In this document: in pieces, positions 10,360-18,461 of the stretch | How the letters are laid out: every line of letters starts with the position of its first letter | Numbering within the stretch: position 1 is the first letter of the stretch | Assembly: GCF_018704125.1 (NCBI RefSeq) | Contig: NZ_JAGTIS010000017.1 | Span: forward strand, 26,046 to 90,045 | Length of the DNA: 64,000 nucleotides | Direction: 5' to 3' | From: Metapseudomonas boanensis | GTDB taxonomy: Bacteria > Pseudomonadota > Gammaproteobacteria > Pseudomonadales > Pseudomonadaceae | The notes under the pieces: model-generated | Seen by the model: only the letters and a program-made list of their open reading frames with translations | Database searches by the model: none | What the model was told of the DNA's origin: nothing | Position numbers and translations under genes: made by a program

Positions 10360-10980
10360 TCATTTCGACTCGGTAATCCCGCGCCCTTTGGCCAGCGTCC
10401 ACTCCAGCACCTTGGCTGAAAGCGTGTCGCTGGCTTTGCCAAACGCGGTCACCACCTGCTCAGGCGATGTGCCGGTGGCGGGTTCGCGGACCTCGAAACG
10501 CTGGCTGGCGACGATACGCCGAGTCCCGCTTTGAACCAGGCGCGCGTCCAGCAATACGTGGGCTTCCGGAGTGCCGGAGCGGTATTCGCTCTGGAAGGCG
10601 CGCAAATCTCCAGTCAGTTCCAGGTCAGCCTGCAGGCGGCTGTCATCGCTGCTGACCTCCCCTACCCGCCCGTCCGACAGAAATGCGTCGACAAGTCGAT
10701 CCCGCACCAACACGGGCGCCCGGTCGCTCCAGCGCACGCCTTTGTAGGCGCTGAGTCGATCCCCCGCAGGCGCCACCGCAATCCGCGTGCTATCGAGCGT
10801 CTGACTGGCCTGCGGACGGTTCACCCTGAGAGACCAGTCGACAGCCTTCACCTGCACACGAGAGGGCGGATTGCTCGTCGGCAGGACGTAGACATCCAGT
10901 TCCTCGCGCTCGGGAAGTATCGAGCACGCGCCAAGCAAGCTGCTCACCAGCAGCACGCCAAGAGGAAAGATCCGCTTCAT
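10360..10980 (-). CDS. ABC-type transport auxiliary lipoprotein (PqiC-like)
   Basis: A 206-residue predicted outer membrane lipoprotein. The signal peptide MKRIFPLGVLLVSSLLGAC ends in a lipobox with acylated Cys19. The mature part has the YVLP start and the RIAVAPAGDRLSAYKG and WSDRAPVLVRDRLVDAF motifs of the ABC-type transport auxiliary component (PqiC/LetA-associated) family. Such lipoproteins pair with MCE proteins to move lipids between the two membranes. Its ATG overlaps the stop of the MCE gene upstream (10977-10980), so the two are coupled. It is the last gene of the four-gene transporter operon. The exact lipid is unknown. Confidence 0.85.
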   Translation of the reverse strand: MKRIFPLGVLLVSSLLGACSILPEREELDVYVLPTSNPPSRVQVKAVDWSLRVNRPQASQTLDSTRIAVAPAGDRLSAYKGVRWSDRAPVLVRDRLVDAFLSDGRVGEVSSDDSRLQADLELTGDLRAFQSEYRSGTPEAHVLLDARLVQSGTRRIVASQRFEVREPATGTSPEQVVTAFGKASDTLSAKVLEWTLAKGRGITESK

Positions 10981-11894
10981 GGTTGGAACTCCTTGATGGT
11001 GTCGCTGCGCAGCAAGTACCCCGCAGGGTCTGCCTCCAGGCGCCGGGAAAATGAACGCAGGGCCTCCAGCGTGTCGCGCAACTGGGCAATGGCCGGGCCC
11101 AGTTCGCCAATACCTTTGAGTCCGCCGTCCAGCGCGTCGCGGTTGGTGTTTAGCAATTGCTCGATATTCCGGCTGCTGCGCTCGAGGGATGCCAACATCG
11201 CTCCAGCATTGGCCACTGCTTCGCGGCCATGACCATTGATGAGCGTATTGGCGTTGTGCATCAGTGCCGCAGCTTCGGCAGTTGCGGAGTTGATCTGCTT
11301 CAGGGTCTGGGCCAACTCATTCCGTTGGCCGTTGAAACTCGCAGTGGTTTGCTCAAGATTGGCGAGGGTCTCCGACACGCGTGCGATGTTGTCGCTGGAG
11401 AACAATTTGTTGGCTTGCTCCAACAGCGTCGTGATGCTGATCATCAGATCCTCGCCACCGGCCATGAGGCGCGCAATGGGAGATGGGTCGGCGACAATCA
11501 CCGGTCTTCTGCCATCCTTGCCCTGGAGCAACGGGCTTGAGGGGGTGCCACCGTGCAACTGGATCACTGCCGTACCGGTAACGCCGGTGATGAACAGGCG
11601 TGCGCGGGTGTTTTCCTTGATCGGCGTAGCGCCGACGACACGGATGCGTGCCTTGACCTTGCGCGGGTCTTTGGTGTCCAGTCGCAACAACACGACTTCG
11701 CCGACTTTGATGCCGCTGTACTGCACCGCACTGCCCTTCGAGAGGCCACTTACGGCTTCGGTGAATATCACTTCGTACTCGCGGAACTCCCGGTCGGAAC
11801 TGGACTTGCTCAGCCACAAGGCGAACAACATGGCGGCTCCGACCACCAGCACGGTGAACAGACCGATCATGACGTGGTGGGCACGAGTTTCCAT
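10977..11894 (-). CDS. MlaD-family (MCE) substrate-binding protein
   Basis: A 305-residue MCE-domain protein. One N-terminal membrane anchor (HHVMIGLFTVLVVGAAMLF and following, residues 5-28) precedes the MCE domain (YEVIFTEAVSGLSKGSAVQYSG to about residue 120, including the GVTGTAVIQL segment). A long helical tail rich in Asn and Gln (residues 150-290) would form the tunnel or coiled coil seen in longer MCE proteins. It probably acts in the periplasm and hands phospholipid to the ABC core encoded just upstream. The gene starts directly after the ATPase stop. It is longer than E. coli MlaD (about 180 residues) and closer to the PA-type lipid transporters with an auxiliary lipoprotein. Confidence 0.88.
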   Translation of the reverse strand: METRAHHVMIGLFTVLVVGAAMLFALWLSKSSSDREFREYEVIFTEAVSGLSKGSAVQYSGIKVGEVVLLRLDTKDPRKVKARIRVVGATPIKENTRARLFITGVTGTAVIQLHGGTPSSPLLQGKDGRRPVIVADPSPIARLMAGGEDLMISITTLLEQANKLFSSDNIARVSETLANLEQTTASFNGQRNELAQTLKQINSATAEAAALMHNANTLINGHGREAVANAGAMLASLERSSRNIEQLLNTNRDALDGGLKGIGELGPAIAQLRDTLEALRSFSRRLEADPAGYLLRSDTIKEFQP

Positions 11895-12683
11895 TCAAAC
11901 ACTCCCCGGCACGCGCGATGCGGCCTGCTCGGCCGCGCGACCGCGCGGTCCGTGAAAATATTCCTGGATCCAGGGATCGCCATTGGCGGCCACGACCTCC
12001 AGTCGATCGGCCACCAGGACGTGCTTCTTCGCCAGCACGGCGACCCTGTCGCAGATTGTGTAGAGCGTGTCCAGGTCATGGGTGACCAGGAACACACTTA
12101 GCCCAAGGGCATCCCTCAGCGTGAGAATCAGATGGTCGAACGCAGCGGCGCCGATGGGGTCCAGTCCTGCTGTGGGCTCGTCGAGAAACAGGATGTCCGG
12201 GTCCAGGGCCAGCGCGCGCGCCAGGGCGGCGCGTTTGATCATGCCCCCAGAAAGCTCGGTGGGGTATTTGTCCCCAGCCTCCACGGGCAAGCCAACCAAG
12301 GCTAGCTTCACACGTGCAAGCCGTTCAGCAGAGGGACGATCCAGGCCCGCATGCTCGATCAACGGTAGTGCAATGTTCTCGGTGACGGTCAATGAGGAAA
12401 ACAAGGCGCCGCGCTGATAGAGCACGCCAAACCGACGTTCCAGTTGGGAGCGCCGCCCTGGGGGCAAGGCCAGCAACTCTTCACCAAATACCCGCACTGT
12501 ACCGGCGTTGGGATGGCGCAGGCCGAGGATGCAACGCAGAAGCACGGACTTGCCGGTGCCCGAGCCGCCCACCACACCGAGCACCTCACCACGCACAAGG
12601 TCGAGGTTGAGGTGGTCGTGCACTACCTGGGCTCCAAACTGGTTGCACAGGCCGCGTACTTCGATGATCGCTTCACCCGTCAC
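11895..12683 (-). CDS. Lipid ABC transporter ATP-binding protein (MlaF-like)
   Basis: A 262-residue ABC ATPase. Walker A is GGSGTGKS, the signature is LSGGMIKR and Walker B is ILFLDEPTAGLDP; the LSGGM variant followed by KRAALARAL is typical of MlaF. The GTG at 12683 was chosen because it overlaps the permease stop (GTGA), the remaining protein starts at the first strand (TGEAIIEVRGL), and the frame upstream of it lies inside the permease gene. It should energise the permease encoded just before it, on the cytoplasmic face of the inner membrane. The operon order permease-ATPase-MCE-lipoprotein is that of a Mla/Pqi-type retrograde or anterograde phospholipid system. Confidence 0.9.
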   Translation of the reverse strand: MTGEAIIEVRGLCNQFGAQVVHDHLNLDLVRGEVLGVVGGSGTGKSVLLRCILGLRHPNAGTVRVFGEELLALPPGRRSQLERRFGVLYQRGALFSSLTVTENIALPLIEHAGLDRPSAERLARVKLALVGLPVEAGDKYPTELSGGMIKRAALARALALDPDILFLDEPTAGLDPIGAAAFDHLILTLRDALGLSVFLVTHDLDTLYTICDRVAVLAKKHVLVADRLEVVAANGDPWIQEYFHGPRGRAAEQAASRVPGSV

Positions 12684-13804
12684 CAGCCCACCTCCATGAG
12701 GAACAACGCGGCAATCGCATCCAGCACGATGACGACGAAAATGGACTGCACGACGCTGGAGGTGGTCCGTTCGCCCACCGACTGCGCGCTGCCGGTGACC
12801 TTGAAGCCCTCCAGGCAACCGGTCACCGCGATCAGGAAGGCAAAGATCGGTGCCTTGCAGATACCCACCAGGAAGTGCCTGAGTTCGATGTTCTCCTGCA
12901 GGATCGACAGGTACATCGATGGAGAGATGTCCAATGCCAGGGCGCACACCACGGCACCGCCCACCATGCCGCTGAGCATCGCGATGAAGGTCAGCATCGG
13001 CAGTGCGATGAGCATGGCGAACACCCGGGGCAACACCAGCAGTTCCACGGGGCTGAGGCCCAATGTGCGAATTGCATCGATCTCTTCATTGGCCTTCATC
13101 GAGCCGATTTGCGCAGTGAACGCGCTCGCTGTGCGGCCGGCCATGAGGATCGCGGTGAGCAGCACGCCGAACTCCCGCAGAAACGAGAACGCCACCAGAT
13201 TGACGGTGTAGATGCTGGCCCCGAAGTCAGCGAGGATGGTCGCGCCGAGGAACGCCACCACCGCGCCGACAAGGAAGGTCAGCAACGCAACGATGGGTAC
13301 GGCGTTGAGTCCGCTCTGCTCCAGGTGCGCGACCAGCGAGGTGATACGCCACCGACCAGGGAGCAGAAGGATGGTGAACATCGAGCTAAGCACCAGACCG
13401 GTGAATCCCAGCAAGGCAACCGCTTGTTCCCAAAACCCCTGGACTGCCTTACCGATGTTTTCCAACAGTTCGATCAACGCCGAACGGCGCGGGGCCTTGG
13501 CCTCCTTGCCCCCCAGGGCCATGGCCGTGGCGACGGCCTGCAACAATGCACGCCGCTCCGCAGGCAGGTTAGGCATCGTCGCATCAAGGTCAGCCATGCG
13601 GCTGACGCCGAGCAGCTCGACGATCAGCGCCGCACCGGCCGTGTCCAGCGAGCCGAGGGCGCTGAGATCAACTGCTACGCCACTGCCGAGGCCACCGCGC
13701 ACGGTGTCCACCTGAGTCTGCAATTTGCCGTAGTGGGCAAGCGTCCAGTCACCGCCGATCTGCAGGCCGGACTCCTGGGCGCTGATGAAAGGTTCCGTTG
13801 TCAT
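12680..13804 (-). CDS. Lipid ABC transporter permease (MlaE-like) with N-terminal STAS domain
   Basis: A 374-residue inner membrane permease. The first 110 residues form a STAS-like domain (AVDLSALGSLDTAGAALIVEL), so the MlaB function is fused to the permease. The MlaE/YrbE domain follows, with FLREFGVLLTAILMAGRTASAFTAQIGSMKANEEIDA as the family hallmark (about residues 205-245) and five to six hydrophobic segments. It is the first gene of the four-gene transporter operon. A fused STAS-MlaE protein is common in longer MCE systems of pseudomonads. The ATG at 13804 follows a sparse 240-base intergenic region. Confidence 0.9.
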   Translation of the reverse strand: MTTEPFISAQESGLQIGGDWTLAHYGKLQTQVDTVRGGLGSGVAVDLSALGSLDTAGAALIVELLGVSRMADLDATMPNLPAERRALLQAVATAMALGGKEAKAPRRSALIELLENIGKAVQGFWEQAVALLGFTGLVLSSMFTILLLPGRWRITSLVAHLEQSGLNAVPIVALLTFLVGAVVAFLGATILADFGASIYTVNLVAFSFLREFGVLLTAILMAGRTASAFTAQIGSMKANEEIDAIRTLGLSPVELLVLPRVFAMLIALPMLTFIAMLSGMVGGAVVCALALDISPSMYLSILQENIELRHFLVGICKAPIFAFLIAVTGCLEGFKVTGSAQSVGERTTSSVVQSIFVVIVLDAIAALFLMEVGW

Positions 13805-14042
13805 GCAGGCAGCTTAGCTCCGGATTGCGGCAACCCATCGGTGAGCTTCAGCCTGACGCTCGGCGGCTCTCCACGCGTTGACCTGGGACTGAAAGCGGAT
13901 CTGTGCACCACAAATTGCCCTCCTTGACTATTTGGCAGACGGGAAATGATACCCGTACAGCCTGCGGCTGACGTAGCTTCACGTCTTACCGCCCCTCCCT
14001 GCCCACTCCCTGGAATTGTCTTCACACAACGTAGGACTCGAC

Positions 14043-14729
14043 TTATGCCTTCACCGGACTGACCTTCAGCACGCAGGAAATCGTCTGGGTCCTACCGTCC
14101 CACAGATAGCGAAAATGTTGCGCCTGGACGGGCAAGGTCACCGCCGGAGGACGGAAAGCAGCCACGCACTCATGCCCTGGCAAGCGCACGCTGTTGTAGA
14201 GCAGCCCCCACTTCCCGGCGTTCCGCCACTGCCCGGCGAACGCCTGGCTGGCGGCGTAGCTCAACGGGTCGGGATCATGCAGTTGGGCAAGGCCGCGCAC
14301 GTCGACCATAGGGCTCACCACTCGATTCACATAGGCCCGCATGGTGATCTCGATACTGGCCTCCTGGGTTGCCCGCCAGAATCGCTCCTGGTGATAACGC
14401 GTCTCGGCAATCGCAGCGTCGACGGAGTTGGCGCAGTAATAGACGCCGTAGGAGCCGTCGGTAAAACGGCTGGCGCGGCCGATGTGGGTGAACGGTGCCA
14501 TTACGATCGTCGCCCCGGCACCGCTGACCCGGTCCTGCGGCAGCACCCGGGCAATCTCACCTACCTGGTCACGCAAGCGGTCATTGGTCATGGCCTCTAT
14601 GGCGTAAGCCAGCTCCAGCTCAGCCGGGTCCAATGTGTCTTCGAATACCGAGATCGGCGGGAACGAACTATTGACCAACCGATAGGCCTTACCCCACTCG
14701 GGCAGCAGTTCCGCGAGCGATTGCGTCAT
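14043..14729 (-). CDS. RES-family NAD+-degrading toxin
   Basis: A 228-residue RES-domain protein. Toxins of this family (such as Pseudomonas putida Res and M. tuberculosis MbcT) degrade NAD+ by phosphorolysis or hydrolysis. The conserved Arg-Glu-Ser residues appear as AYRLVNSSFPP near the N-terminus, RFTDGSYGVYYCANSVDAAIAETRYH in the centre (Arg and Glu) and LLYNSVRLPG near the C-terminus (Ser). The ATG at 14729 overlaps the last base of the antitoxin stop codon (TGATG), so the pair is translationally coupled. The longer open frame to 15200 overlaps the antitoxin and is not real. It is likely inactive while bound by the antitoxin. Confidence 0.9.
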   Translation of the reverse strand: MTQSLAELLPEWGKAYRLVNSSFPPISVFEDTLDPAELELAYAIEAMTNDRLRDQVGEIARVLPQDRVSGAGATIVMAPFTHIGRASRFTDGSYGVYYCANSVDAAIAETRYHQERFWRATQEASIEITMRAYVNRVVSPMVDVRGLAQLHDPDPLSYAASQAFAGQWRNAGKWGLLYNSVRLPGHECVAAFRPPAVTLPVQAQHFRYLWDGRTQTISCVLKVSPVKA

Positions 14730-15130
14730 CAGCCCCGCACTCCGTCCAGATAGCGGCGCACATCGGCCACGTCGACAACTTGCCCGCCCAGCATGTATTC
14801 CAGGGCGCTGCGCCCATTGAAAGGCGCAGCGCTGTTGGGTTTGTGCACCCACTCGTAGGCGCGTGCCTCCTGGTTGCTGAACAGGATGCGCAGGGCCTTG
14901 TGGATGCCCATCAAGTAGGAAATCCGCTCCAGCGTATCGTGGGGCAATCGCACGCTCGGCAGTTTCTTGTAGCTGAAGTAGGTCGTGTTGCCGATCGAGC
15001 CCAGCAGCGTGCGCTGCTGCTCCTTGGTGCAACCCCACTTGTCCATCAGGTTGAAGAAGAATTTGAGGGCGACACGCCCTGCGTCGCCACTCTGGATTTC
15101 TAGCGCAGGCGCTCTTGCAGGAATGCTCAT
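14729..15130 (-). CDS. Xre/MbcA/ParS-family antitoxin of RES toxin
   Basis: A 133-residue antitoxin with an N-terminal Xre-like HTH region (residues 25-75, WGCTKEQQRTLLGSIGNTTYF) and a C-terminal MbcA/ParS toxin-binding domain (formerly DUF2384). The C-terminal domain is marked by RLPHDTLERISYLMGIHKALRILF and by NGRSALEYMLGG followed by VRRYLDGVRG. It neutralises the RES toxin encoded immediately downstream and probably represses the pair's promoter. The ATG at 15130 has GGGGAG a few bases upstream. It is the standard Xre-RES arrangement, antitoxin first. Confidence 0.9.
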   Translation of the reverse strand: MSIPARAPALEIQSGDAGRVALKFFFNLMDKWGCTKEQQRTLLGSIGNTTYFSYKKLPSVRLPHDTLERISYLMGIHKALRILFSNQEARAYEWVHKPNSAAPFNGRSALEYMLGGQVVDVADVRRYLDGVRG

Positions 15131-15351
15131 GGCAACTCCCCTGTCTGTTGGGTAGCTTCAGTTTACTCCGCATACGAACCACAGCAACAATATTATTCAT
15201 ATCCGTATATCCCCATTTGATTTCCTTTCTTGTTCAGCTCGCGCTTATCCCTGCTGCTCATCGCTTGGCCAACTCTTTTCCTTGGCGATTCGGAAACGTC
15301 TCTTTAAAATGTGGAACAACGTTCCATAAATAGAAAAAAGAGGAAATCCCG

Positions 15352-17112
15352 ATGCCTTCCGATTCACCCATGTCACGCTCGATGGAATGCGATGTCCTGA
15401 TCATAGGTTCCGGCGCAGCAGGGCTCAGCGCGGCGGTAACGGCAGCCTTCCATGGACAGAAGGTGATCCTGGTGGAGAAAGACCCGGTGCTGGGGGGCGC
15501 AACCGCCTGGTCCGGCGGCTGGATGTGGGTGCCACGTAATCCGCTGGCTCGCCGCGCCGGCATTGAGGAAGACATCGAACAGCCACGCACCTACCTGCGC
15601 AATGAACTGGGCAATCACTATCGTGCCGACTTGGTGGACGCCTTTCTCGAGGCCTGCCCGCATATGGTCGGCTTTTTCGAACAGCACACTGCCCTGCAGT
15701 TCGTCGATGGCAATGGCATCCCCGACATGCATGGCAACACGCCCGGCGCCGCCAGCGGCGGTCATCAAGTGATCGCAGCGCCCTTCGACGCCCGCGAAGT
15801 CGGCGCCCTGCTGCCGCGCCTACGCAAGACCATGCGCGAAACTTCGTTCATGGGCATGCCGATCATGGCCGGCGCTGACCTCGCCGCCTTCCTTGGCATG
15901 ACCCGCTCGCTGCGTGCTTTCGCCTATGTGGCCAAGCGTTTCGGTGCACATCTCTACCACTTGGCGCGCTATGGGCGAGCCATGCATCTGGTCAACGGTG
16001 TGGCGCTGGTGGGGCGCCTGGCCAAGTCTGCCGACGACCTTGGCGTGCACATGCTCGAGTCAGCGCCGGCCAAGCGACTGCTCGTCGAGGATGGCAGGGT
16101 GTGCGGCGCAGTGATCCAACATGCGGGCGCGGAGCTGAGCATTCGTGCCAAAGCCGTGGTATTGGCCGCTGGTGGTTTCCCGAACGACCCAGAACGGCGC
16201 AAGGCGATGTTCCCGCGCGATGCCAGCGGATACGACAACCTGGCACTGCCGCCCAGCGCCTGCTCCGGCGACGGCTTGCGCCTCGGCGAAGCCGTTGGTG
16301 GCCTGGTGGCCGATGACCTGAAATCACCCGTAGCCTGGGCACCAGTTTCCAAGGTCCCCTACCCCGACGGCAGCGTTGGCCACTTCCCCCACATCATCGA
16401 TCGCGGCAAGCCGGGTGTGATCGGTGTATTGAGGAACGGCAAACGCTTCGTCAACGAAGCCGGCGGTTACTACGACTACGTGTCGGCCATGGTGGAGGCT
16501 GTACCCAAAGGCGAAGAAGCCTGCTCCTGGCTGATTTGCGACCACCGTTTCCAACGCCGTTTCGGCCTTGGCTTCGCCCGCCCTGCGCCCATCCCGCTGT
16601 GGCCATATGTGCGTAATGGCTACCTGAAGCGTGGCGACTCCATCGAGCAGCTTGCTGGCGAATGCGGCATCGATCCGGTGGGGCTGGCCAACACAGTGGC
16701 CGAGTTCAACCAGCATGCGCGCAAGGGTGAAGATCCGCTGTTCGGTCGCGGGTCCACCCCGTTCAATCGCAAGAGTGGTGATCCGCTGCATCAGGGCCCC
16801 AACCCCTGCGTTACCCCCATCGAGCAGGGACCTTTCTATGCGGTAAAAGTCCAGCCCGGCTGCTTCGGCACCTTCGCCGGCCTGCGCACTGATAGTCAGG
16901 CCCGCGTTCTGAATGCAGACGGCCAGGCCATTACCGGCCTCTACGCCGCGGGCGCTGATATGGCCAGTGTATTGGGCGGGCACTATCCGTCGGGCGGGAT
17001 CAATCTGGGTCCGGCAATGACCTTTGGCTACATTGCCGGATGCCATATTGCCGGCATGCCGGTCGAGAGCCGAGATATTGCGGCTGCGAATTTAGCCTTT
17101 TCCCGAGCATGA
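15352..17112 (+). CDS. FAD-dependent oxidoreductase (3-ketosteroid dehydrogenase / fumarate reductase type)
   Basis: A 586-residue flavoprotein. The dinucleotide-binding motif VLIIGSGAAGLSAAVTA lies at residues 15-31 and EKDPVLGGATAWSGG follows. The C-terminal FAD motif is GLYAAGADMASVLGGHYPSGG, then NLGPAMTFGYIAG. The overall pattern fits the FAD_binding_2 family that includes 3-oxosteroid 1-dehydrogenase and fumarate-reductase flavoproteins. The start at 15352 has GAGGA eight bases upstream. It is an orphan gene between a toxin-antitoxin pair and pcaC, convergent with the latter. Its substrate cannot be told; steroid and other alkenoate dehydrogenases share these motifs. No electron-transfer partner is encoded next to it. 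Confidence 0.8.
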   Translation: MPSDSPMSRSMECDVLIIGSGAAGLSAAVTAAFHGQKVILVEKDPVLGGATAWSGGWMWVPRNPLARRAGIEEDIEQPRTYLRNELGNHYRADLVDAFLEACPHMVGFFEQHTALQFVDGNGIPDMHGNTPGAASGGHQVIAAPFDAREVGALLPRLRKTMRETSFMGMPIMAGADLAAFLGMTRSLRAFAYVAKRFGAHLYHLARYGRAMHLVNGVALVGRLAKSADDLGVHMLESAPAKRLLVEDGRVCGAVIQHAGAELSIRAKAVVLAAGGFPNDPERRKAMFPRDASGYDNLALPPSACSGDGLRLGEAVGGLVADDLKSPVAWAPVSKVPYPDGSVGHFPHIIDRGKPGVIGVLRNGKRFVNEAGGYYDYVSAMVEAVPKGEEACSWLICDHRFQRRFGLGFARPAPIPLWPYVRNGYLKRGDSIEQLAGECGIDPVGLANTVAEFNQHARKGEDPLFGRGSTPFNRKSGDPLHQGPNPCVTPIEQGPFYAVKVQPGCFGTFAGLRTDSQARVLNADGQAITGLYAAGADMASVLGGHYPSGGINLGPAMTFGYIAGCHIAGMPVESRDIAAANLAFSRA

Positions 17113-17147
17113 AAAAACGCCGCCAGGATGCGTGGCCCTGGCGGCGT
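17112..17147 (-). terminator. Rho-independent terminator after pcaC
   Basis: A perfect 11-base stem (ACGCCGCCAGG at 17117-17127 with CCTGGCGGCGT at 17137-17147, nine-base loop) is followed on the minus strand by a run of six T. It sits between the convergent FAD oxidoreductase and pcaC genes, and would end the pcaIJFBDC transcript. Confidence 0.85.
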
Positions 17148-17163
17148 CCAGCCCTGCAGTGAA

Positions 17164-17559
17164 TCAACCTTCCAGCGATTCGACCCCAAGCTCATCCCAC
17201 ACGGCCTCAGCCAGGTGGAAGGTAGCGTTGGCTGCGGGAATACCGCAGTAGATGGCGCTCTGCATGATCACTTCCTTGATCTCGTCGCGGGTTACGCCAT
17301 TGTTCTTGGCCGCGCGCAGGTGCAACGTCAGCTCGCCTTCGCGATTCATGCCGATCAGCATCGCGATGGTGATCAGGCTGCGGGTGTGCCGGGGCAGACC
17401 GGGACGCGTCCAGATATCGCCCCAGGCATGCCGGGTGATCATTTCCTGGAATTCTTCGTTGAACGGCGTCAGGTTCTGCAGGCTGCGGTCTACATGGGCG
17501 TCGCCCAGCACAGCACGGCGTACCTGCATGCCGGCCTCGTAGCGTTCTTTCTCGTCCAT
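17164..17559 (-). CDS. pcaC: 4-carboxymuconolactone decarboxylase
   Basis: A 131-residue protein that decarboxylates gamma-carboxymuconolactone to beta-ketoadipate enol-lactone in the protocatechuate branch. The family motifs are present: MDEKERYEAGMQVRRAVLGD at the start, TRHAWGDIWTRPGLPRHTRS near residue 43, and AAKNNGVTRDEIKEVIMQSA near residue 83. Length and start match P. putida PcaC. The internal ATG at 17559 has GGAG six bases upstream and fits homologues, so it was preferred to the ATG at 17571. It is the last gene of the pcaIJFBDC run; a REP palindrome separates it from pcaD and a good terminator follows it. Confidence 0.93.
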   Translation of the reverse strand: MDEKERYEAGMQVRRAVLGDAHVDRSLQNLTPFNEEFQEMITRHAWGDIWTRPGLPRHTRSLITIAMLIGMNREGELTLHLRAAKNNGVTRDEIKEVIMQSAIYCGIPAANATFHLAEAVWDELGVESLEG

Positions 17560-17584
17560 TTTCGACTCCATGGATCAGGTGCCC

Positions 17585-17651
17585 TGTAGGCGCGAGCTTC
17601 CTCGCAAAGCCCTTATGTTCGCGACATTCGCGAGCAGGGCTCGCTCCTACA
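17585..17651. repeat. REP-type palindromic repeat between pcaD and pcaC
   Basis: Imperfect inverted repeat: TGTAGGCGCGAGCTTCCTC on the left and GAGCAGGGCTCGCTCCTACA on the right. It belongs to the family whose core is GTAGGAGCGAGCTTGCTCGC, seen several times in this window. Confidence 0.65.
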
Positions 17652-17663
17652 CAAGAGGCGCAA

Positions 17664-18452
17664 TCAGGCGGTCAGGAAATCCAGCACTCGGCGGGTGAAC
17701 AGCTCACCAGCTTCGACGTTGGACAGGTGCGCAGCGTGGAACTCCACCAGTTCGGCACCACGGATGTGCTCCTGCATGAAGCGACCGTGCTCGGTCGTCG
17801 TCACCGGATCGGCGTCACCGCAAACCACGAGCGTCGGCGCGACGATGCTGCCCAGTTGCTCTCGGTAATCGGCATCGCGTACCGCCGCGCAGTTCGCGGC
17901 GTAACCTGCAGGCGAGGTCTGAGCCAGCATGCCGACGATGGGGTCGACCTTGGCAGGCTGGGCTTCCGCGAACTCGGCGGTGAACCAACGAGAGATGGAG
18001 GCATCGCGCAGATCGCGCATGGCCTGGGCGCCGCCCGCCAGCACGGTGTCGATGCGCGGATTCCAGACTTCCGGGCTGCCGATCTTGGCGGCGGTATTGC
18101 ACAGCACCAGACGTTCGATACGCTGAGGCGCATTGATGGCCAGCCACTGACCAATCAGGCCGCCCATGGAAAGACCACAGAAACTCGCCTTGACGATGTC
18201 CAGCGCATCCAGCAAGGCCAACACGTCACGGCCCAGTTGTTCGATGCTGTAGGGGCCTTCGCTGACAAGCGACTGCCCGTGGCCACGCGTGTCGTAGCGC
18301 AGCACGCGGAACTGCTCGGTGAACGCCGGGATTTGCTCATCCCACATGTGCAGGTCGGTTCCCAGCGAGTTGGACAGGACCAGAACCGGCGCACCGGCCG
18401 GGCCTTCGAGCAAGTAGTTCAGGTCGCCATCGGCGAGGGTTACGGCAGGCAT
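17664..18452 (-). CDS. pcaD: 3-oxoadipate enol-lactonase
   Basis: A 262-residue alpha/beta hydrolase that converts beta-ketoadipate enol-lactone to beta-ketoadipate, the step where the catechol and protocatechuate branches join. The nucleophile Ser95 lies in FCGLSMGGLIG, the oxyanion strand is VLVLSNSLGTDLHMWD and the catalytic His is near the C-terminus in HAAHLSNVEAG. The length equals that of characterised PcaD. It follows pcaB by nine bases, so the two are co-transcribed. The motifs together with position give a confident call. Confidence 0.93.
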   Translation of the reverse strand: MPAVTLADGDLNYLLEGPAGAPVLVLSNSLGTDLHMWDEQIPAFTEQFRVLRYDTRGHGQSLVSEGPYSIEQLGRDVLALLDALDIVKASFCGLSMGGLIGQWLAINAPQRIERLVLCNTAAKIGSPEVWNPRIDTVLAGGAQAMRDLRDASISRWFTAEFAEAQPAKVDPIVGMLAQTSPAGYAANCAAVRDADYREQLGSIVAPTLVVCGDADPVTTTEHGRFMQEHIRGAELVEFHAAHLSNVEAGELFTRRVLDFLTA

Positions 18453-18461
18453 GCAAGTCTC

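Noticed and set aside
14730..15200. N-terminal extension of the RES toxin frame
   Set aside because: It covers the antitoxin gene in another frame; the TGATG junction at 14729 gives a better start and the family length.
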